64,000 nt of DNA from Streptomyces sp. NBC_01551 (GTDB taxonomy: Bacteria; Actinomycetota; Actinomycetes; Streptomycetales; Streptomycetaceae), in assembly GCF_026339935.1 (NCBI RefSeq), contig NZ_JAPEPX010000001.1, positions 1 to 64,000 of the forward strand. Direction: 5' to 3'. The notes below the pieces were generated by a model. It did no database searches. It was not told where the DNA came from and saw nothing but the letters and a program-made list of their open reading frames with translations. This document shows positions 38,727 through 47,699 of the stretch, in pieces (the stretch's first letter is position 1; each line of letters opens with the position of its first letter). A program made the translations under genes and the position numbers.

Positions 38727-40472
38727 TCAGCCCGCGTGGGCGAGCGGGGGTGCGGTGGGCGTCGTGGTGGCGGTTGTGGCGGGCGTCGTGGTCGCCGTCG
38801 TGGTGGCCGTCGTGGCGTCGGAGTGCGCGGCCTGCGCCAGCCGTTCGCGCAGGGCGGCGCGGTCGGGCTTGCCCGCCGGGGTCAGCGGGAGTTCGGTGAC
38901 CACCAGCAGGCGCTCGGGGTGCTTGCGCCGGTCGAGCCCCCGGTGGGTGAGGTGTTCGCCCAGCGAGGCGAGGGTGGGGGGCCGCTGGCCGCGCGGTACG
39001 ACGCAGGCCGCGAGGCGCTCGCCCATCAGCGCGTCGGGCACGCCGACGCACACGACGTCCCGTATCCGCGGGTGCGAGGCCAGTTCCCGCTCGACTTCGG
39101 CGGGGCTGATGTTGGCGCCGCCCCGGATGACGATGTCCTTGAGGCGGCCGACGAGGTGCAGGATCCCGTCCTCGTCGATCAGGCCCAGGTCTCCGGTGCG
39201 GACCCAGCCCTCGGGGGTGCGGTAGCGGGCGTCGAGATCCGGGGAGGCGACGTAGCACATGGGGGTCATGGGGCCGCGCGCGATGATCTCGCCGATCGTC
39301 CCGTCCGGCAGCTTCTCGTGCGTCTCGGGGTCGGTGATGTGGATGTCGGCGACGCGGGGGTCGGGGCGGCCGGCGACCACGCCCGTGGCGTCCGCCTCCG
39401 GGAGGTCGTGGCCGAGCCCGGTGTGGCAGTTGACCCCGTCGGCCGAGCCGTACAGGTTCACGACCGGGCAGCCGAAGGCCCGGCCCGCCTGCCGCGCCGT
39501 GGTCTCGTCCAGGGCCGCGCCGCCGAGCACCAGGGCGGTGGGCGGGGGCAGTTGACCCTCGTCGGGCTCGGGGTGTTCCAGCCGGTCCAGCATCATGCGG
39601 ACCATCGTGGGCACGCCCAGGATGTGGGTGGGCCGGTGTTCGCGGATCGCGGCGAGGGCCGCCTCGGGGGTGAAGTGGTCGAGCAGGACGAGCGTGCCGC
39701 CGTGCCGGGCGAGGGTGACGGCGGTGCCGTTCGATCCGAAGGCGGAGGCGAGCGGTACGAGGAACAGGCACCTCGGCGGCGCCTTGTCGGGCATCAGCGA
39801 GGCGAGGAAGTTGCCGCGCCCGCCCGCGAGCGCGTTGTGCGAGTAGGCGACCATCTTCGGCTCCGCCTCCGAGCCGGAGGACACCAGGATGCGTGCGGCG
39901 CTGTCTGGGTCCGGGCGGGCGGGGACGAAGTCGGCGGCGTCGGACCGCAGCAGCGTGTGGAGCGCGATCGTCCCTTCGGGCGCGGCGCCGACGCGCCCGG
40001 CGGCGATGACGTGGCGCAGCGCGGGCAGGGCCGGGGCGAGGGCGCGCAGTTCGGCGGCGTGGTGCTCGCCGCGGTGCTCGACGGCGACGATGACCGCGAC
40101 GGCCTCCGCGCGGCGCAGCAGGCACTCGGCCTCCAGGCTGCCCCGGCCGACGGGGAACGGCAGCGCCACCGCGCCCAGGGCGGCGAGGGCCAGGTCCGCG
40201 ATCACGGCGCCCCGGTTGTTGGGCAGCTGGACGCCGACCACGTCGCCCGCCCGTATGCCGAGGTCTCTGAGGCCGGTGGCCAGGGCGCGGACCTTGCGGT
40301 CCAGGGCCGTGTGGCAGAGCGGGCCCTTGGCGTCGATGACGGCGGTGGCGTGCGGGTCCGCGATCTGGCGGGCCCTGAAGAGGCTGTAGAGGTCCAGGTC
40401 GGGGCAGGTGCCGTCGGCAGCCCACGTACGGCGCAGGCCCACGGGCAGCAGATCGTGCAGGGCGACGGTCAT
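38727..40472 (-). CDS. AMP-forming acyl-CoA synthetase (CaiC-like)
   Basis: 581 residues of the ANL superfamily, activating a carboxylic acid as adenylate and then CoA thioester. Motifs: VSSGSEAEPKMVAYSH (phosphate loop), NLYGSADGVNCHTG, GWVRTGDLG, GRLKDIVIRGG and the catalytic Lys in LTPAGKPDR. The C-terminus ends in a low-complexity Thr/Ala tail of about 35 residues (about 38730-38835), not part of the fold. ATG 40472 overlaps the CoA-transferase stop by 4 bp (ATGA). With that gene and the divergent acyl-CoA dehydrogenase it forms a trio like CaiC/CaiB/CaiA. The substrate is unknown. Confidence 0.88.
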   Translation of the reverse strand: MTVALHDLLPVGLRRTWAADGTCPDLDLYSLFRARQIADPHATAVIDAKGPLCHTALDRKVRALATGLRDLGIRAGDVVGVQLPNNRGAVIADLALAALGAVALPFPVGRGSLEAECLLRRAEAVAVIVAVEHRGEHHAAELRALAPALPALRHVIAAGRVGAAPEGTIALHTLLRSDAADFVPARPDPDSAARILVSSGSEAEPKMVAYSHNALAGGRGNFLASLMPDKAPPRCLFLVPLASAFGSNGTAVTLARHGGTLVLLDHFTPEAALAAIREHRPTHILGVPTMVRMMLDRLEHPEPDEGQLPPPTALVLGGAALDETTARQAGRAFGCPVVNLYGSADGVNCHTGLGHDLPEADATGVVAGRPDPRVADIHITDPETHEKLPDGTIGEIIARGPMTPMCYVASPDLDARYRTPEGWVRTGDLGLIDEDGILHLVGRLKDIVIRGGANISPAEVERELASHPRIRDVVCVGVPDALMGERLAACVVPRGQRPPTLASLGEHLTHRGLDRRKHPERLLVVTELPLTPAGKPDRAALRERLAQAAHSDATTATTTATTTPATTATTTPTAPPLAHAG

Positions 40473-42268
40473 GCGAAGCTCCAGGGGTCGGGAACGGTGG
40501 GCGCGCCGTGCGCGTCGCGGCTGATCGAGCCGGTGAAGCGCGGGTCGTGGCGCAGGTCGGCCGGGTCGGTGGTGACCGCGGTCGCGGTGAGGCCGTGCGC
40601 ACGCAGTTGCGCGAGCGCCTCGCCGGTGGGCAGGGACGTCAGGTCGTACGCGGCGGCGGCCGCCGCGCAGGAGTCGGCCGGTGCGATCCACCCGTCGGCG
40701 GTGGGCAGGGGGCGACGGAAGCCGGCGGGGCGGCGTGGCTGTTCGCCGCGCCGGACCCGGCGCAGGGCCGGGCCGAGGAGGACGTCGGACGCGCCGAGCA
40801 GGGAGGAGTCGACGCGCACGCCCCTACCGGTGCGCTCGCGCAGCAGCAGCCCGGCCAGCACGGCCTCGGTTCCCAGGAGTCCGCCGAGGACGTCGAGCAG
40901 GGTCATCAGGGAGGGCGCGGGTGCTTCGCCGCGCGGGCGGGCGGCTTCGCCGACGGCGGTGCGGGCCTGCACCATGAAGTCCGTTCCCATGGGCGCGTCG
41001 GCGATCCGGCCGCCCGTCCCCCAGCCACTCGTGTACGCGTAGACGAGCGCGGGGTTGACGGCTGCCAGGTCGGTGTGGTCGAGGCCGAGTTCGGCCGCCT
41101 TGCCGGGGGCCCAGTTGTGCAGGAACACGTCGGCCCCGGCGGCCATGCCGAGGAGCCGGCGCCGGTCGGCCCCGGACTTGATGTCGATCTCGACGGCCCG
41201 CTTGCCCCGGTTCAGCGCGAGCCAGCGGGCGGAGATCCCCGAGCAGGCCGGGGGCATTCCCCGCAGCGGGTCGCCGCCCGGCGGCTCGATGCGTACGACG
41301 TCGGCGCCGAGCAGGCCCAGCAGGTGGGCGGCGAGGGGTGCCTGGATGCGGCGGCCGGCCTCCAGTACGGTCAGCCCCGCCAGCGGGCGCGCGGCCGTCG
41401 GCGTCGCGCGCGGGGCGCGGTGGCCGGAGCCGTAGGGGGCCAGTTCCCAGGGCGCCGCGTCGTGGTCGGCGGCGTGCTCGGCGGCGCGCTCGGCCAGGGT
41501 CCGCAGTCGGCAGACCTCCGCGCCGGCGAGGGCGGCGGCCTCCCGGATCCGCTGCCAGGTGTGGGCGCGGGTGGTGGTGTGCAGGGCGTCGGGGAAGGGC
41601 GCGCAGGCGGTGGCGTAGCGGAACTGGAAGGGCCGCCAGCCGGCCCGGAGCGCGTCGGCGGGGGCTTCGAGGGCCCGCCAGAACGCCGCCCAGGCGCCGG
41701 GGTCCAGGGTCTCCAGCTCGAAGAGCGTGCCGTCGGCCGAGGTGAACGGGGGTCCGCCGGGAGCGAGTTCGGCGGCCTCGCCCTCATCGGCGCCGGCCGC
41801 GGCGAGGTACTGGGAGACGACGAGGAGCCCGGCCCGGTCCGCGCTGGTCCGCACCCCGGCGGCCGGGCCTCCCCGGGCCTGGCCGACCAGTGCGGCCAGC
41901 AGCCCCTGCACGGTGAGGACGCCGGTCGCGGCGGCCGCGTAGTCGACGGCGAGGCCGCGCGGAGCGCCGTCGCGCCGGCCGTGGACGGCCATGATGCCGG
42001 TGGCGGCCTGCGCGGTGGCCTCGTCGGCGATGCCGCTCGTCCGGTCCGCCGACCACCGCACGGCCGCCTCCCGCTCCCCGAAGTCCCCGCCGGACAGCGC
42101 GAGACGGGCCGCGCCGCCCTTGGCCGGCCCGGGCTGCTCCGGCGCGGTACGGGCGCCCAGGTACCGCAGGTGCGCGGTGGCCAGGCCGGTCAGCTCGGGC
42201 GGTCCCGAGGCGGCGATCCGCAGCCCTTCGAGCGGCTGGACGGTCTGAGTGATGGCTGGTGACGCCAT
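40469..42268 (-). CDS. Type III CoA-transferase (CaiB/BaiF), double-length
   Basis: 599 residues, longer than the usual 400. The C-terminal part (from about residue 290) is a recognisable family III CoA transferase: LAGLTVLEAGRRIQAPLAAH, LLGADVVRIEPPGGDPLRG, LNRGKRAVEIDIKS, DVFLHNWAPGKAAELGL, and the expected catalytic Asp in MGTDFMVQA. The N-terminal part (LEGLRIAASGPPELTGLATA, YAAAATGVLTVQGLLAALVG) looks like a second, eroded copy lacking the catalytic segment. Good ribosome site (GAGGAGAGGC) before ATG 42268. Coupled to the ligase gene. Likely moves CoA between acids or epimerises an acyl-CoA. Confidence 0.86.
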   Translation of the reverse strand: MASPAITQTVQPLEGLRIAASGPPELTGLATAHLRYLGARTAPEQPGPAKGGAARLALSGGDFGEREAAVRWSADRTSGIADEATAQAATGIMAVHGRRDGAPRGLAVDYAAAATGVLTVQGLLAALVGQARGGPAAGVRTSADRAGLLVVSQYLAAAGADEGEAAELAPGGPPFTSADGTLFELETLDPGAWAAFWRALEAPADALRAGWRPFQFRYATACAPFPDALHTTTRAHTWQRIREAAALAGAEVCRLRTLAERAAEHAADHDAAPWELAPYGSGHRAPRATPTAARPLAGLTVLEAGRRIQAPLAAHLLGLLGADVVRIEPPGGDPLRGMPPACSGISARWLALNRGKRAVEIDIKSGADRRRLLGMAAGADVFLHNWAPGKAAELGLDHTDLAAVNPALVYAYTSGWGTGGRIADAPMGTDFMVQARTAVGEAARPRGEAPAPSLMTLLDVLGGLLGTEAVLAGLLLRERTGRGVRVDSSLLGASDVLLGPALRRVRRGEQPRRPAGFRRPLPTADGWIAPADSCAAAAAAYDLTSLPTGEALAQLRAHGLTATAVTTDPADLRHDPRFTGSISRDAHGAPTVPDPWSFA

Positions 42269-42333
42269 GCCTCTCCTCTTCTCCTGGCGCGCGGCGGTGG
42301 CCGGCGCCCCGGATGTGCGCGACGCGGGAACCA

Positions 42334-42353
42334 GGTCGGGTGCGCACCCGACC
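42334..42353. promoter_or_regulatory. 20-bp perfect palindrome between CoA-transferase and dehydrogenase genes
   Basis: GGTCGGGTGCGCACCCGACC, with no loop, in the 202-bp divergent intergenic region, 66 bp from the CoA-transferase start and about 118 bp from the dehydrogenase start. Placement fits an operator shared by the divergent operons. No dedicated regulator gene is adjacent. Confidence 0.5.
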
Positions 42354-42470
42354 AGTTCCTCGGGAAGGCAGTCGGACAGCCGTTCCCATGGGTTCCCGGC
42401 GGAGCGGAGGAAACTGGTGGAGCACCGCGGAGAAAGGGATCACAGCCATCCTGAACTCCCTTGCACGACA

Positions 42471-43607
42471 GTGGAGTTGAGGGGAAGGGTCGCGGAGTTC
42501 GTCCGCGACCGCGTCATGCGCCTCGAGCCCGTGATCGACGCGGGCGGGCCGGCCGCGGCCGCCGCCCTGCGGGATCTGCGGGCCCAGGCGAAGGAGGCGG
42601 GCCTGTGGGCGCTGCCGCTGCCCGTCGAACTGGGCGGCCAGGGACTGCCGCTGGCGCAGTACGCCCGGATCGCCGAGGCGGAGGGAGCGAGCGACCACGG
42701 GCCGGCGGCCCTGGGCTCCGCGTCGCTGCTGGACGCCACCATGCTGTGGAACCACGGCAGCGACCGGGTCCGCGAGCGGTATCCGGCGCGGCTGGCCTCC
42801 GGGGAGCTGCGCGCCTGCTACGCGATGACCGAACCCGACACCCCGGGCACCGACCCCTTCCTCACCGCGACCCGCGCCGAGGAACAGCCGGACGGCAGCT
42901 GGCGGGTGAGCGGCCGCAAGTGGTTCACGTCGGGCGCCGCCGACGCCGACCTGGTCACCGTCCTCGCCCGCACCGACGGGGACCCCGGCGACCGCACCGG
43001 GCTCTCGCTCCTGCTGGTTCCCACCGGGTCCCCGGGCTTCCGGGTGGTACGCGAGCTGCCGCTGTTCGGGGCCACCGGCCAGTGGGAGATCGCGTTCGAC
43101 CGGGTCGCCGTGCCCGCCGACCACCTCGTCGGCAAGCGCGGACATGCCCTGGCCATCGCGGGCGAGCGGCTCCAGCTGGGCCGGACCCTGCGCTGCCTGC
43201 GCTGGCTCGGCCAGGCGCAGCGCGCCTTCGACCTGATGTGCGAGCGCGCGGGCTCCCGCAGCGGATCACGCGGTCCGCTGGCCGGCCACCAGCTCGTCCA
43301 GCAGCACGTCTTCGAGGCGCTGCTCGCCCTGCGCACCACCCGGCCGCTGGTCCACGAGGCGGCGGATCGGATCGCCGCCGGGCTCGACGCGCACGTCGAG
43401 GTGGGTCTGGCCAAGGTCGCCGCGGCCCGCATGCTCCAACAGGTCGCGGACGCCGCCATCCAGGTCCACGGCGCGGCAGGGCTCGGCCCCGACACCCCGC
43501 TGCCCGCGCTCTTCCGCACCGGGCGTGCGGCACGCATCCTCGACGGCCCGGACGAACTCCACATCAGCTCCGTGGCCCGCCGGGTGCTACGCGCCTACGA
43601 GCCCTGA
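42471..43607 (+). CDS. Acyl-CoA dehydrogenase (flavin-dependent)
   Basis: 378 residues. N-terminal helical domain, then CYAMTEPDTPGTDP (flavin-contacting), WRVSGRKWFTSGA, and the C-terminal helical domain ending IQVHGAAGLGPDTPL and RILDGPDELHISSVARRVL. The DGPDE ending resembles the ACAD10/11 or FadE36-like group rather than short-chain butyryl-CoA types. It would introduce or reduce an alpha,beta double bond on an acyl-CoA, probably the one made by the divergent ligase and CoA-transferase. GTG 42471 is chosen because homology begins there; its ribosome site is weak. Confidence 0.87.
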   Translation: MELRGRVAEFVRDRVMRLEPVIDAGGPAAAAALRDLRAQAKEAGLWALPLPVELGGQGLPLAQYARIAEAEGASDHGPAALGSASLLDATMLWNHGSDRVRERYPARLASGELRACYAMTEPDTPGTDPFLTATRAEEQPDGSWRVSGRKWFTSGAADADLVTVLARTDGDPGDRTGLSLLLVPTGSPGFRVVRELPLFGATGQWEIAFDRVAVPADHLVGKRGHALAIAGERLQLGRTLRCLRWLGQAQRAFDLMCERAGSRSGSRGPLAGHQLVQQHVFEALLALRTTRPLVHEAADRIAAGLDAHVEVGLAKVAAARMLQQVADAAIQVHGAAGLGPDTPLPALFRTGRAARILDGPDELHISSVARRVLRAYEP

Positions 43608-43658
43608 CACGCGCGGCGTGCCCCTCGGATCGGCGCCCGGGGCGGTCCCCGGCGCGGT

Positions 43659-44720
43659 TCAGGCGTCGCGGATGTCGATCAGGTCGGTCAGTGCGGCCAG
43701 CCCCAGTGCCAGGAAGTAGTCGCCCCACACCAGCTCGTGCCGCACGGCGACGCCCTTGCCGGCGTCGTAGCAGCCGTCCAGCAGCCTGCCCCGGATCAGG
43801 TGCTCGGCGACCAGGCGCTCCAGGATCGCGACGGCCCGGTACGCGTACCGCGGCGCCCGGGCGCCCGGGACCCGGGCGAGTTTCAGCAGCGCGACGGCCG
43901 CGATCGCGGCGGCGGAGGTGTCCGGCGGGCCGGCGGGCCGCGCCGCGTCGGCCGGCGGGACCAGCGGGGAGTCGGGCCGCGTCCACGGCCCGGCCAGCCG
44001 CTCCGCCACCGCCTCCCACTCGGGGGCCGCACCGGCGCAGACGGCGGGGCGGTGCAGGGCGTCGGCCACCGCAAGGAGCAGCCACGCGTCGCCCCGGCTC
44101 CAGCCCGCCGCCGGCTCCTCGCACGCCCGCCAGCCCGCCGCCGCGTCGAACTCCCGGGCGGGTACGGTGTGCCCGCCCTCGCCGAGGCACAGGTCGAGGT
44201 GGCGCCGCAGGTGCGATGCGGCGGCCTCGGCGCCCTCCGGTCCCGCGGCGGCGAGCAGCGGCACCATGCCCGGCACGCCGTCCACCCGGGCCAGCAGCCT
44301 GGGTCCGCCGAAGGCCGACCCCCAGGGCACCAGCCCGAGTTCGGGGTCCATCGCGGCCAGCGCGGCCCGCGCCGCCCGGGTCCGCAGGGCCCGCGCCGCG
44401 GCGTCGCCGTCGGCGTGCGCGGTCGCGTACCAGAGGATCAGCCCGCGCGTGGAGGTGTCGGCCTCGACCCAGCCGGCCAGCCGCGCCGTGCACGCGGCGG
44501 CGGCCGCCCGGTCGCTCGCGGCGCCGGTGTGCCGGGCCCGCAGCCACAGCAGTCCGGCCCAGAAGCCGCCGGTCCACGAACCCCGGCCGGTGGTCACCCA
44601 TCGCCCCGTGTCCGGATCGGCGTACAACGGGAACCGCTCTCCCGCCTCGGCCAGGGTGACGGCCGCGCGGTCGAGGATGTCGGCCAGGGCGCGGCCCGCC
44701 CAATCGGGTGTCGGCGTCAT
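43659..44720 (-). CDS. GH88-like unsaturated glucuronyl hydrolase
   Basis: 353 residues with the alpha/alpha-barrel signatures of glycoside hydrolase family 88/105: RGSWTGGFWAGLLWL, GWSRGDAWLLLAVADAL, DTSAAAIAAVALLKLA and LVWGDYFLALGLAAL. These enzymes hydrate the vinyl ether of unsaturated uronic acids released by polysaccharide lyases. No signal peptide, so cytoplasmic. ATG 44720 overlaps the MFS transporter stop by 4 bp (ATGA), suggesting uptake and cleavage of the same oligosaccharide. Confidence 0.8.
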   Translation of the reverse strand: MTPTPDWAGRALADILDRAAVTLAEAGERFPLYADPDTGRWVTTGRGSWTGGFWAGLLWLRARHTGAASDRAAAAACTARLAGWVEADTSTRGLILWYATAHADGDAAARALRTRAARAALAAMDPELGLVPWGSAFGGPRLLARVDGVPGMVPLLAAAGPEGAEAAASHLRRHLDLCLGEGGHTVPAREFDAAAGWRACEEPAAGWSRGDAWLLLAVADALHRPAVCAGAAPEWEAVAERLAGPWTRPDSPLVPPADAARPAGPPDTSAAAIAAVALLKLARVPGARAPRYAYRAVAILERLVAEHLIRGRLLDGCYDAGKGVAVRHELVWGDYFLALGLAALTDLIDIRDA

Positions 44721-45964
44721 GCCGGGACCTCCGTGCCCGGCAGCCGGCGTTCGCGTACCGCCCAGGTCGTCGCGACCACGCCGGCCGCGGCGAACTCGGC
44801 GGCGACGAGCAGCCAGCCCGGCCCGTACCGGCCCGCCTCCGCCAGGACGCCGAAGAGCGGCGGTCCGAGCGCGAATCCGGCGAAGAACCCGGCGGCCACC
44901 AGCGCGGAGTCCTGCCCGGCCCGGCCCGGGGCGGCCCGCTGCATCACCAGCACCATCGAGACGGCGTTGCCGGAGACGGCGAACACCCCGACGGCGACGA
45001 CGGCCGGCCAGACCAGCGGCGGCACGGACATCGCGGCGGCCAGCAGGACCGCCGCCACGACCGCCCCCGCCGCCAGCCCGCCGGGCAGCCACTCGGCGCG
45101 CCCCGGCCGGGCCGCCTTCGACCAGCCGACCCGTCCGGCGATGCCCGCGACGCCGAGCACGGCCACCAGGGCCGCGGCCGCCGTCGGTCCCATGCCGAGC
45201 TCCTGGGCGCCGAAGAGCGCCACGTACGTGTTGACCGAGGCGATCCCGCAGCCCAGGAAGAACGAGAAGACGGCCAGCCAGGCGATCGCGCCGCGCGGCA
45301 CCAGCGACGCGCGCGGCGGCGCCGCCTTCGCCGGCGGGTCGGCGGGCAGGGCGCGCCACCCCCAGAGCGCGGCGAGCGCGGCCGTCGCGGCCGCCGTCCA
45401 CACCGCGCCGCGCCAGCCGACCCCGCCGGCCAGCGCAGCGAGCGGCAATCCGGCGGCGAACGCGCCGAGTTGGACTCCGGACTGCTTCATCCCGGTCACG
45501 GCGCCGCGCCGGGCGGGCGCGACGGCGGCCAGGATCGCCTTGTTGGTCGCCGGATTGGCCAGCGCCTGCGGCAGCCCGCCCAGCGCGACGGCGGCGAGGA
45601 GGAACCCCGGCCCGGGTGCGGCCCCGATCAGCGCGAGCGCCACCGCGGACACCAGCAGCAGGACGACGAGGGAGCGCCGCGGCCCGATCCGGTCCACGAC
45701 CCGCCCGCCGACGGGCGACAGCACGGCGGCCGCCCCGAACCCGATCGTGGTCGTCAGTCCGAGGACGGTCGGCGAGACGCCCAGCTCGCGCACCAGCCTC
45801 GGGCCGAGGGCGCCGAGCAGGAACAGTTGCAGCATGGAAAAGGCCATGGCGCTGGTGAGCAGCGCCGTCAGCCGGCCGTCTTCCCGCGCTTCGGCCGCCT
45901 GCGCCGAAGCCGTCCGCTCCCCCACCGCTGACTCCGTTCCGTGGCTGACATCCGTGGCCGGCAT
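44717..45964 (-). CDS. Major facilitator superfamily transporter
   Basis: 415 residues with twelve hydrophobic segments after a charged N-terminal tail of about 30 residues. Loop 2-3 motif GGRVVDRIGPRRSL and the motif RRGAVTGMKQSGVQLGAFAAG are typical of MFS carriers related to cyanate/sugar-acid permeases. Its stop overlaps the GH88-like gene start (ATGA), making a two-gene operon. Substrate likely a sugar acid or oligosaccharide by association; an efflux role cannot be excluded. Confidence 0.85.
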   Translation of the reverse strand: MPATDVSHGTESAVGERTASAQAAEAREDGRLTALLTSAMAFSMLQLFLLGALGPRLVRELGVSPTVLGLTTTIGFGAAAVLSPVGGRVVDRIGPRRSLVVLLLVSAVALALIGAAPGPGFLLAAVALGGLPQALANPATNKAILAAVAPARRGAVTGMKQSGVQLGAFAAGLPLAALAGGVGWRGAVWTAAATAALAALWGWRALPADPPAKAAPPRASLVPRGAIAWLAVFSFFLGCGIASVNTYVALFGAQELGMGPTAAAALVAVLGVAGIAGRVGWSKAARPGRAEWLPGGLAAGAVVAAVLLAAAMSVPPLVWPAVVAVGVFAVSGNAVSMVLVMQRAAPGRAGQDSALVAAGFFAGFALGPPLFGVLAEAGRYGPGWLLVAAEFAAAGVVATTWAVRERRLPGTEVPA

Positions 45965-46109
45965 TCCGGTCCGGGACAGGAGTCGGATCGGTGAACAGGC
46001 AGGTTCCCGGCGCCCGTTGTGGCGTAGGACACAGGCGTTTTGTCAGGTCGCGCCAACTTTCGACGGCCCTCTGTGAGCTCCACCGGAGGGATGCGACGAT
46101 GAGCCCGCC

Positions 46110-46895
46110 ATGACTCCCGGTCGATGTTGCCGCGCACTCAGGGCCGCGATGTTCGCGGCCACCTGTGTGCTGCTCGCATCCCTGGGGCACCTCCTCATGT
46201 CGGGGGCGGCCGTCCCCTGGCGGGCGGTGGCCGCCGCGCTCGCGGTCACCGGCGCGGTCGCCTGGGTCCTCGCCGGTCGCGAACGCGGCCTCCTTGCCGT
46301 CACCTCCGCGACGGTCGCCGTCCAGGCGGTCCTGCACACCGGGTTCTCCCTGGCCCAGGCGCTGGCCCAGGCGGCGGCTCCGTCGCGGCCCGAGGGCGTT
46401 TCGGTGGCCCAGCAGTGGGCCCAGTACCTGCTCTGCGGCCCGACCGCACGGCTCTCCCGCGCCGAGGCCGTACGGGTGGTGCGGGACGCGGGTCTCGGGA
46501 GCCGGCTGGAGCTGCCTCCGCCCGGCGAGGGCGGCCACGCCCACCACGCCGCGCACGCGATGGCCGATGCCGGTACGGCCATGACCACCGTGCCGATGCC
46601 CGCCGGGCACGACATGGGCTCGATGTCGCCGACCGGCATGCTGGCCGCACACCTGCTGGCCGCGCTCCTGTGCGGCCTCTGGCTCGCCTACGGGGAGCAG
46701 GGCACGTTCCGCGTCCTGCGCGCGGTCGCCGGGCTGCTTCTCGTACCCCTGCGCCTGGCCTTCCGCCTCCCCGCACCTCCCGACCGTCCCCGCCTGGGCG
46801 CCCGCCGCGGCCACCGGTCGCGCCCGCCGCGCGGGTTCCTGCTCGTCCACGCCATCACCTCACGGGGTCCGCCCGCGGGAACCGCTGTCATCTGA
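46110..46895 (+). CDS. His/Met-rich integral membrane protein
   Basis: 261 residues with about five membrane helices. A loop between helices 4 and 5 (about residues 140-175) is rich in His and Met (GHAHHAAHAMADAG, MTTVPMPAGHDMGSMSP), a composition seen in copper-handling proteins such as CopB or PcoB tails. The basic C-terminus is disordered. No family recognised. It lies upstream of an ECF sigma gene on the same strand, about 160 bp apart, so both may belong to one metal-related unit; that is inference. Confidence 0.7.
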   Translation: MTPGRCCRALRAAMFAATCVLLASLGHLLMSGAAVPWRAVAAALAVTGAVAWVLAGRERGLLAVTSATVAVQAVLHTGFSLAQALAQAAAPSRPEGVSVAQQWAQYLLCGPTARLSRAEAVRVVRDAGLGSRLELPPPGEGGHAHHAAHAMADAGTAMTTVPMPAGHDMGSMSPTGMLAAHLLAALLCGLWLAYGEQGTFRVLRAVAGLLLVPLRLAFRLPAPPDRPRLGARRGHRSRPPRGFLLVHAITSRGPPAGTAVI

Positions 46896-47054
46896 CAGCC
46901 GGCTCACCGACGCGCGCGAGGACGTACCGCTCGCCACGCGCCTCGGTCATCGGTCATGCCGTCCGGCAGGCCGTACCGCTCACCGGCCCGCCCCGCTCCC
47001 GTTGCGCGCGCGGCGCCGGACCCGGATTCCGGATTCCCAGAAGGACATCAGGCG

Positions 47055-47699
47055 ATGCCCCCTGCCCTGCTTCCCCCTCCGGCCGTCGTCGAGACGGCAC
47101 CCTCACGCCACACCGGCGGCCCCGACGAGTCGACGACCCTGCTGGCGCTCGCCGCCCACGACGGCGACCCCGACGCGGTGGACCGCTTCGTCCGCGCCCT
47201 GCACCGTGACGTGTGGCGCTACGTGGCGTACCTCAGCGCCGATCCGCAGTCGGCGGACGACCTGACACAAGAGACCTTCCTGCGGGCCCTGGGCAGCCTG
47301 CACCGGTTCGAGGGCCGCTCCTCAGCCCGCACCTGGCTGCTCTCCATCGCCCGGCGCACCGTCATCGACAGCCTCCGCCACAAGGCGGCCCGCCCCCGGA
47401 TCTCCGACCGGGACGACTGGCAGAGCGCCGCCGAACGGACCCAGCCCCGCGATCTGCCAGGCTTCGAGGACGGGATCGCCCTGGCCGAGCTGTTGGCCGC
47501 GATCCCCGCCGAACGGCGTGACGTGTTCGTCCTCACCCAGGTCCTGGGGCTCCCCTACGCCGAGGCGGCGACCGCCCTCGGCTGCCCGATCGGCACGATC
47601 CGCTCCCGGGTGGCCCGTGCCCGCGCCTCGCTCGTGGAACTCCTCACGGACACCTCTCACGCGTCGGTCGCCGGCCCGCCCGCCTCCGGGGCGAAGTAG
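47055..47699 (+). CDS. ECF-type RNA polymerase sigma factor (SigC-like)
   Basis: 214 residues. Region 2: VDRFVRALHRDVWRYVAYLS, DDLTQETFLRALGSLHRFEG and ARTWLLSIARRTVIDSLRH. Region 4: ERRDVFVLTQVLGLPYAEAATALGCPIGTIRSRVARARASL. It resembles the SigC/ECF group, which in Mycobacterium is tied to copper acquisition, which is of note given the His/Met-rich neighbour. No anti-sigma gene follows; the next gene is convergent and its 3' end overlaps this one by 43 bp. ATG 47055 follows GAAGGA. Confidence 0.9.
   Translation: MPPALLPPPAVVETAPSRHTGGPDESTTLLALAAHDGDPDAVDRFVRALHRDVWRYVAYLSADPQSADDLTQETFLRALGSLHRFEGRSSARTWLLSIARRTVIDSLRHKAARPRISDRDDWQSAAERTQPRDLPGFEDGIALAELLAAIPAERRDVFVLTQVLGLPYAEAATALGCPIGTIRSRVARARASLVELLTDTSHASVAGPPASGAK

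Noticed and set aside
43608..43658. Possible terminator between the dehydrogenase and GH88-like genes
   Set aside because: The GCCCGGGG/CCCCGGC stem is short and imperfect; too weak to list as a feature.
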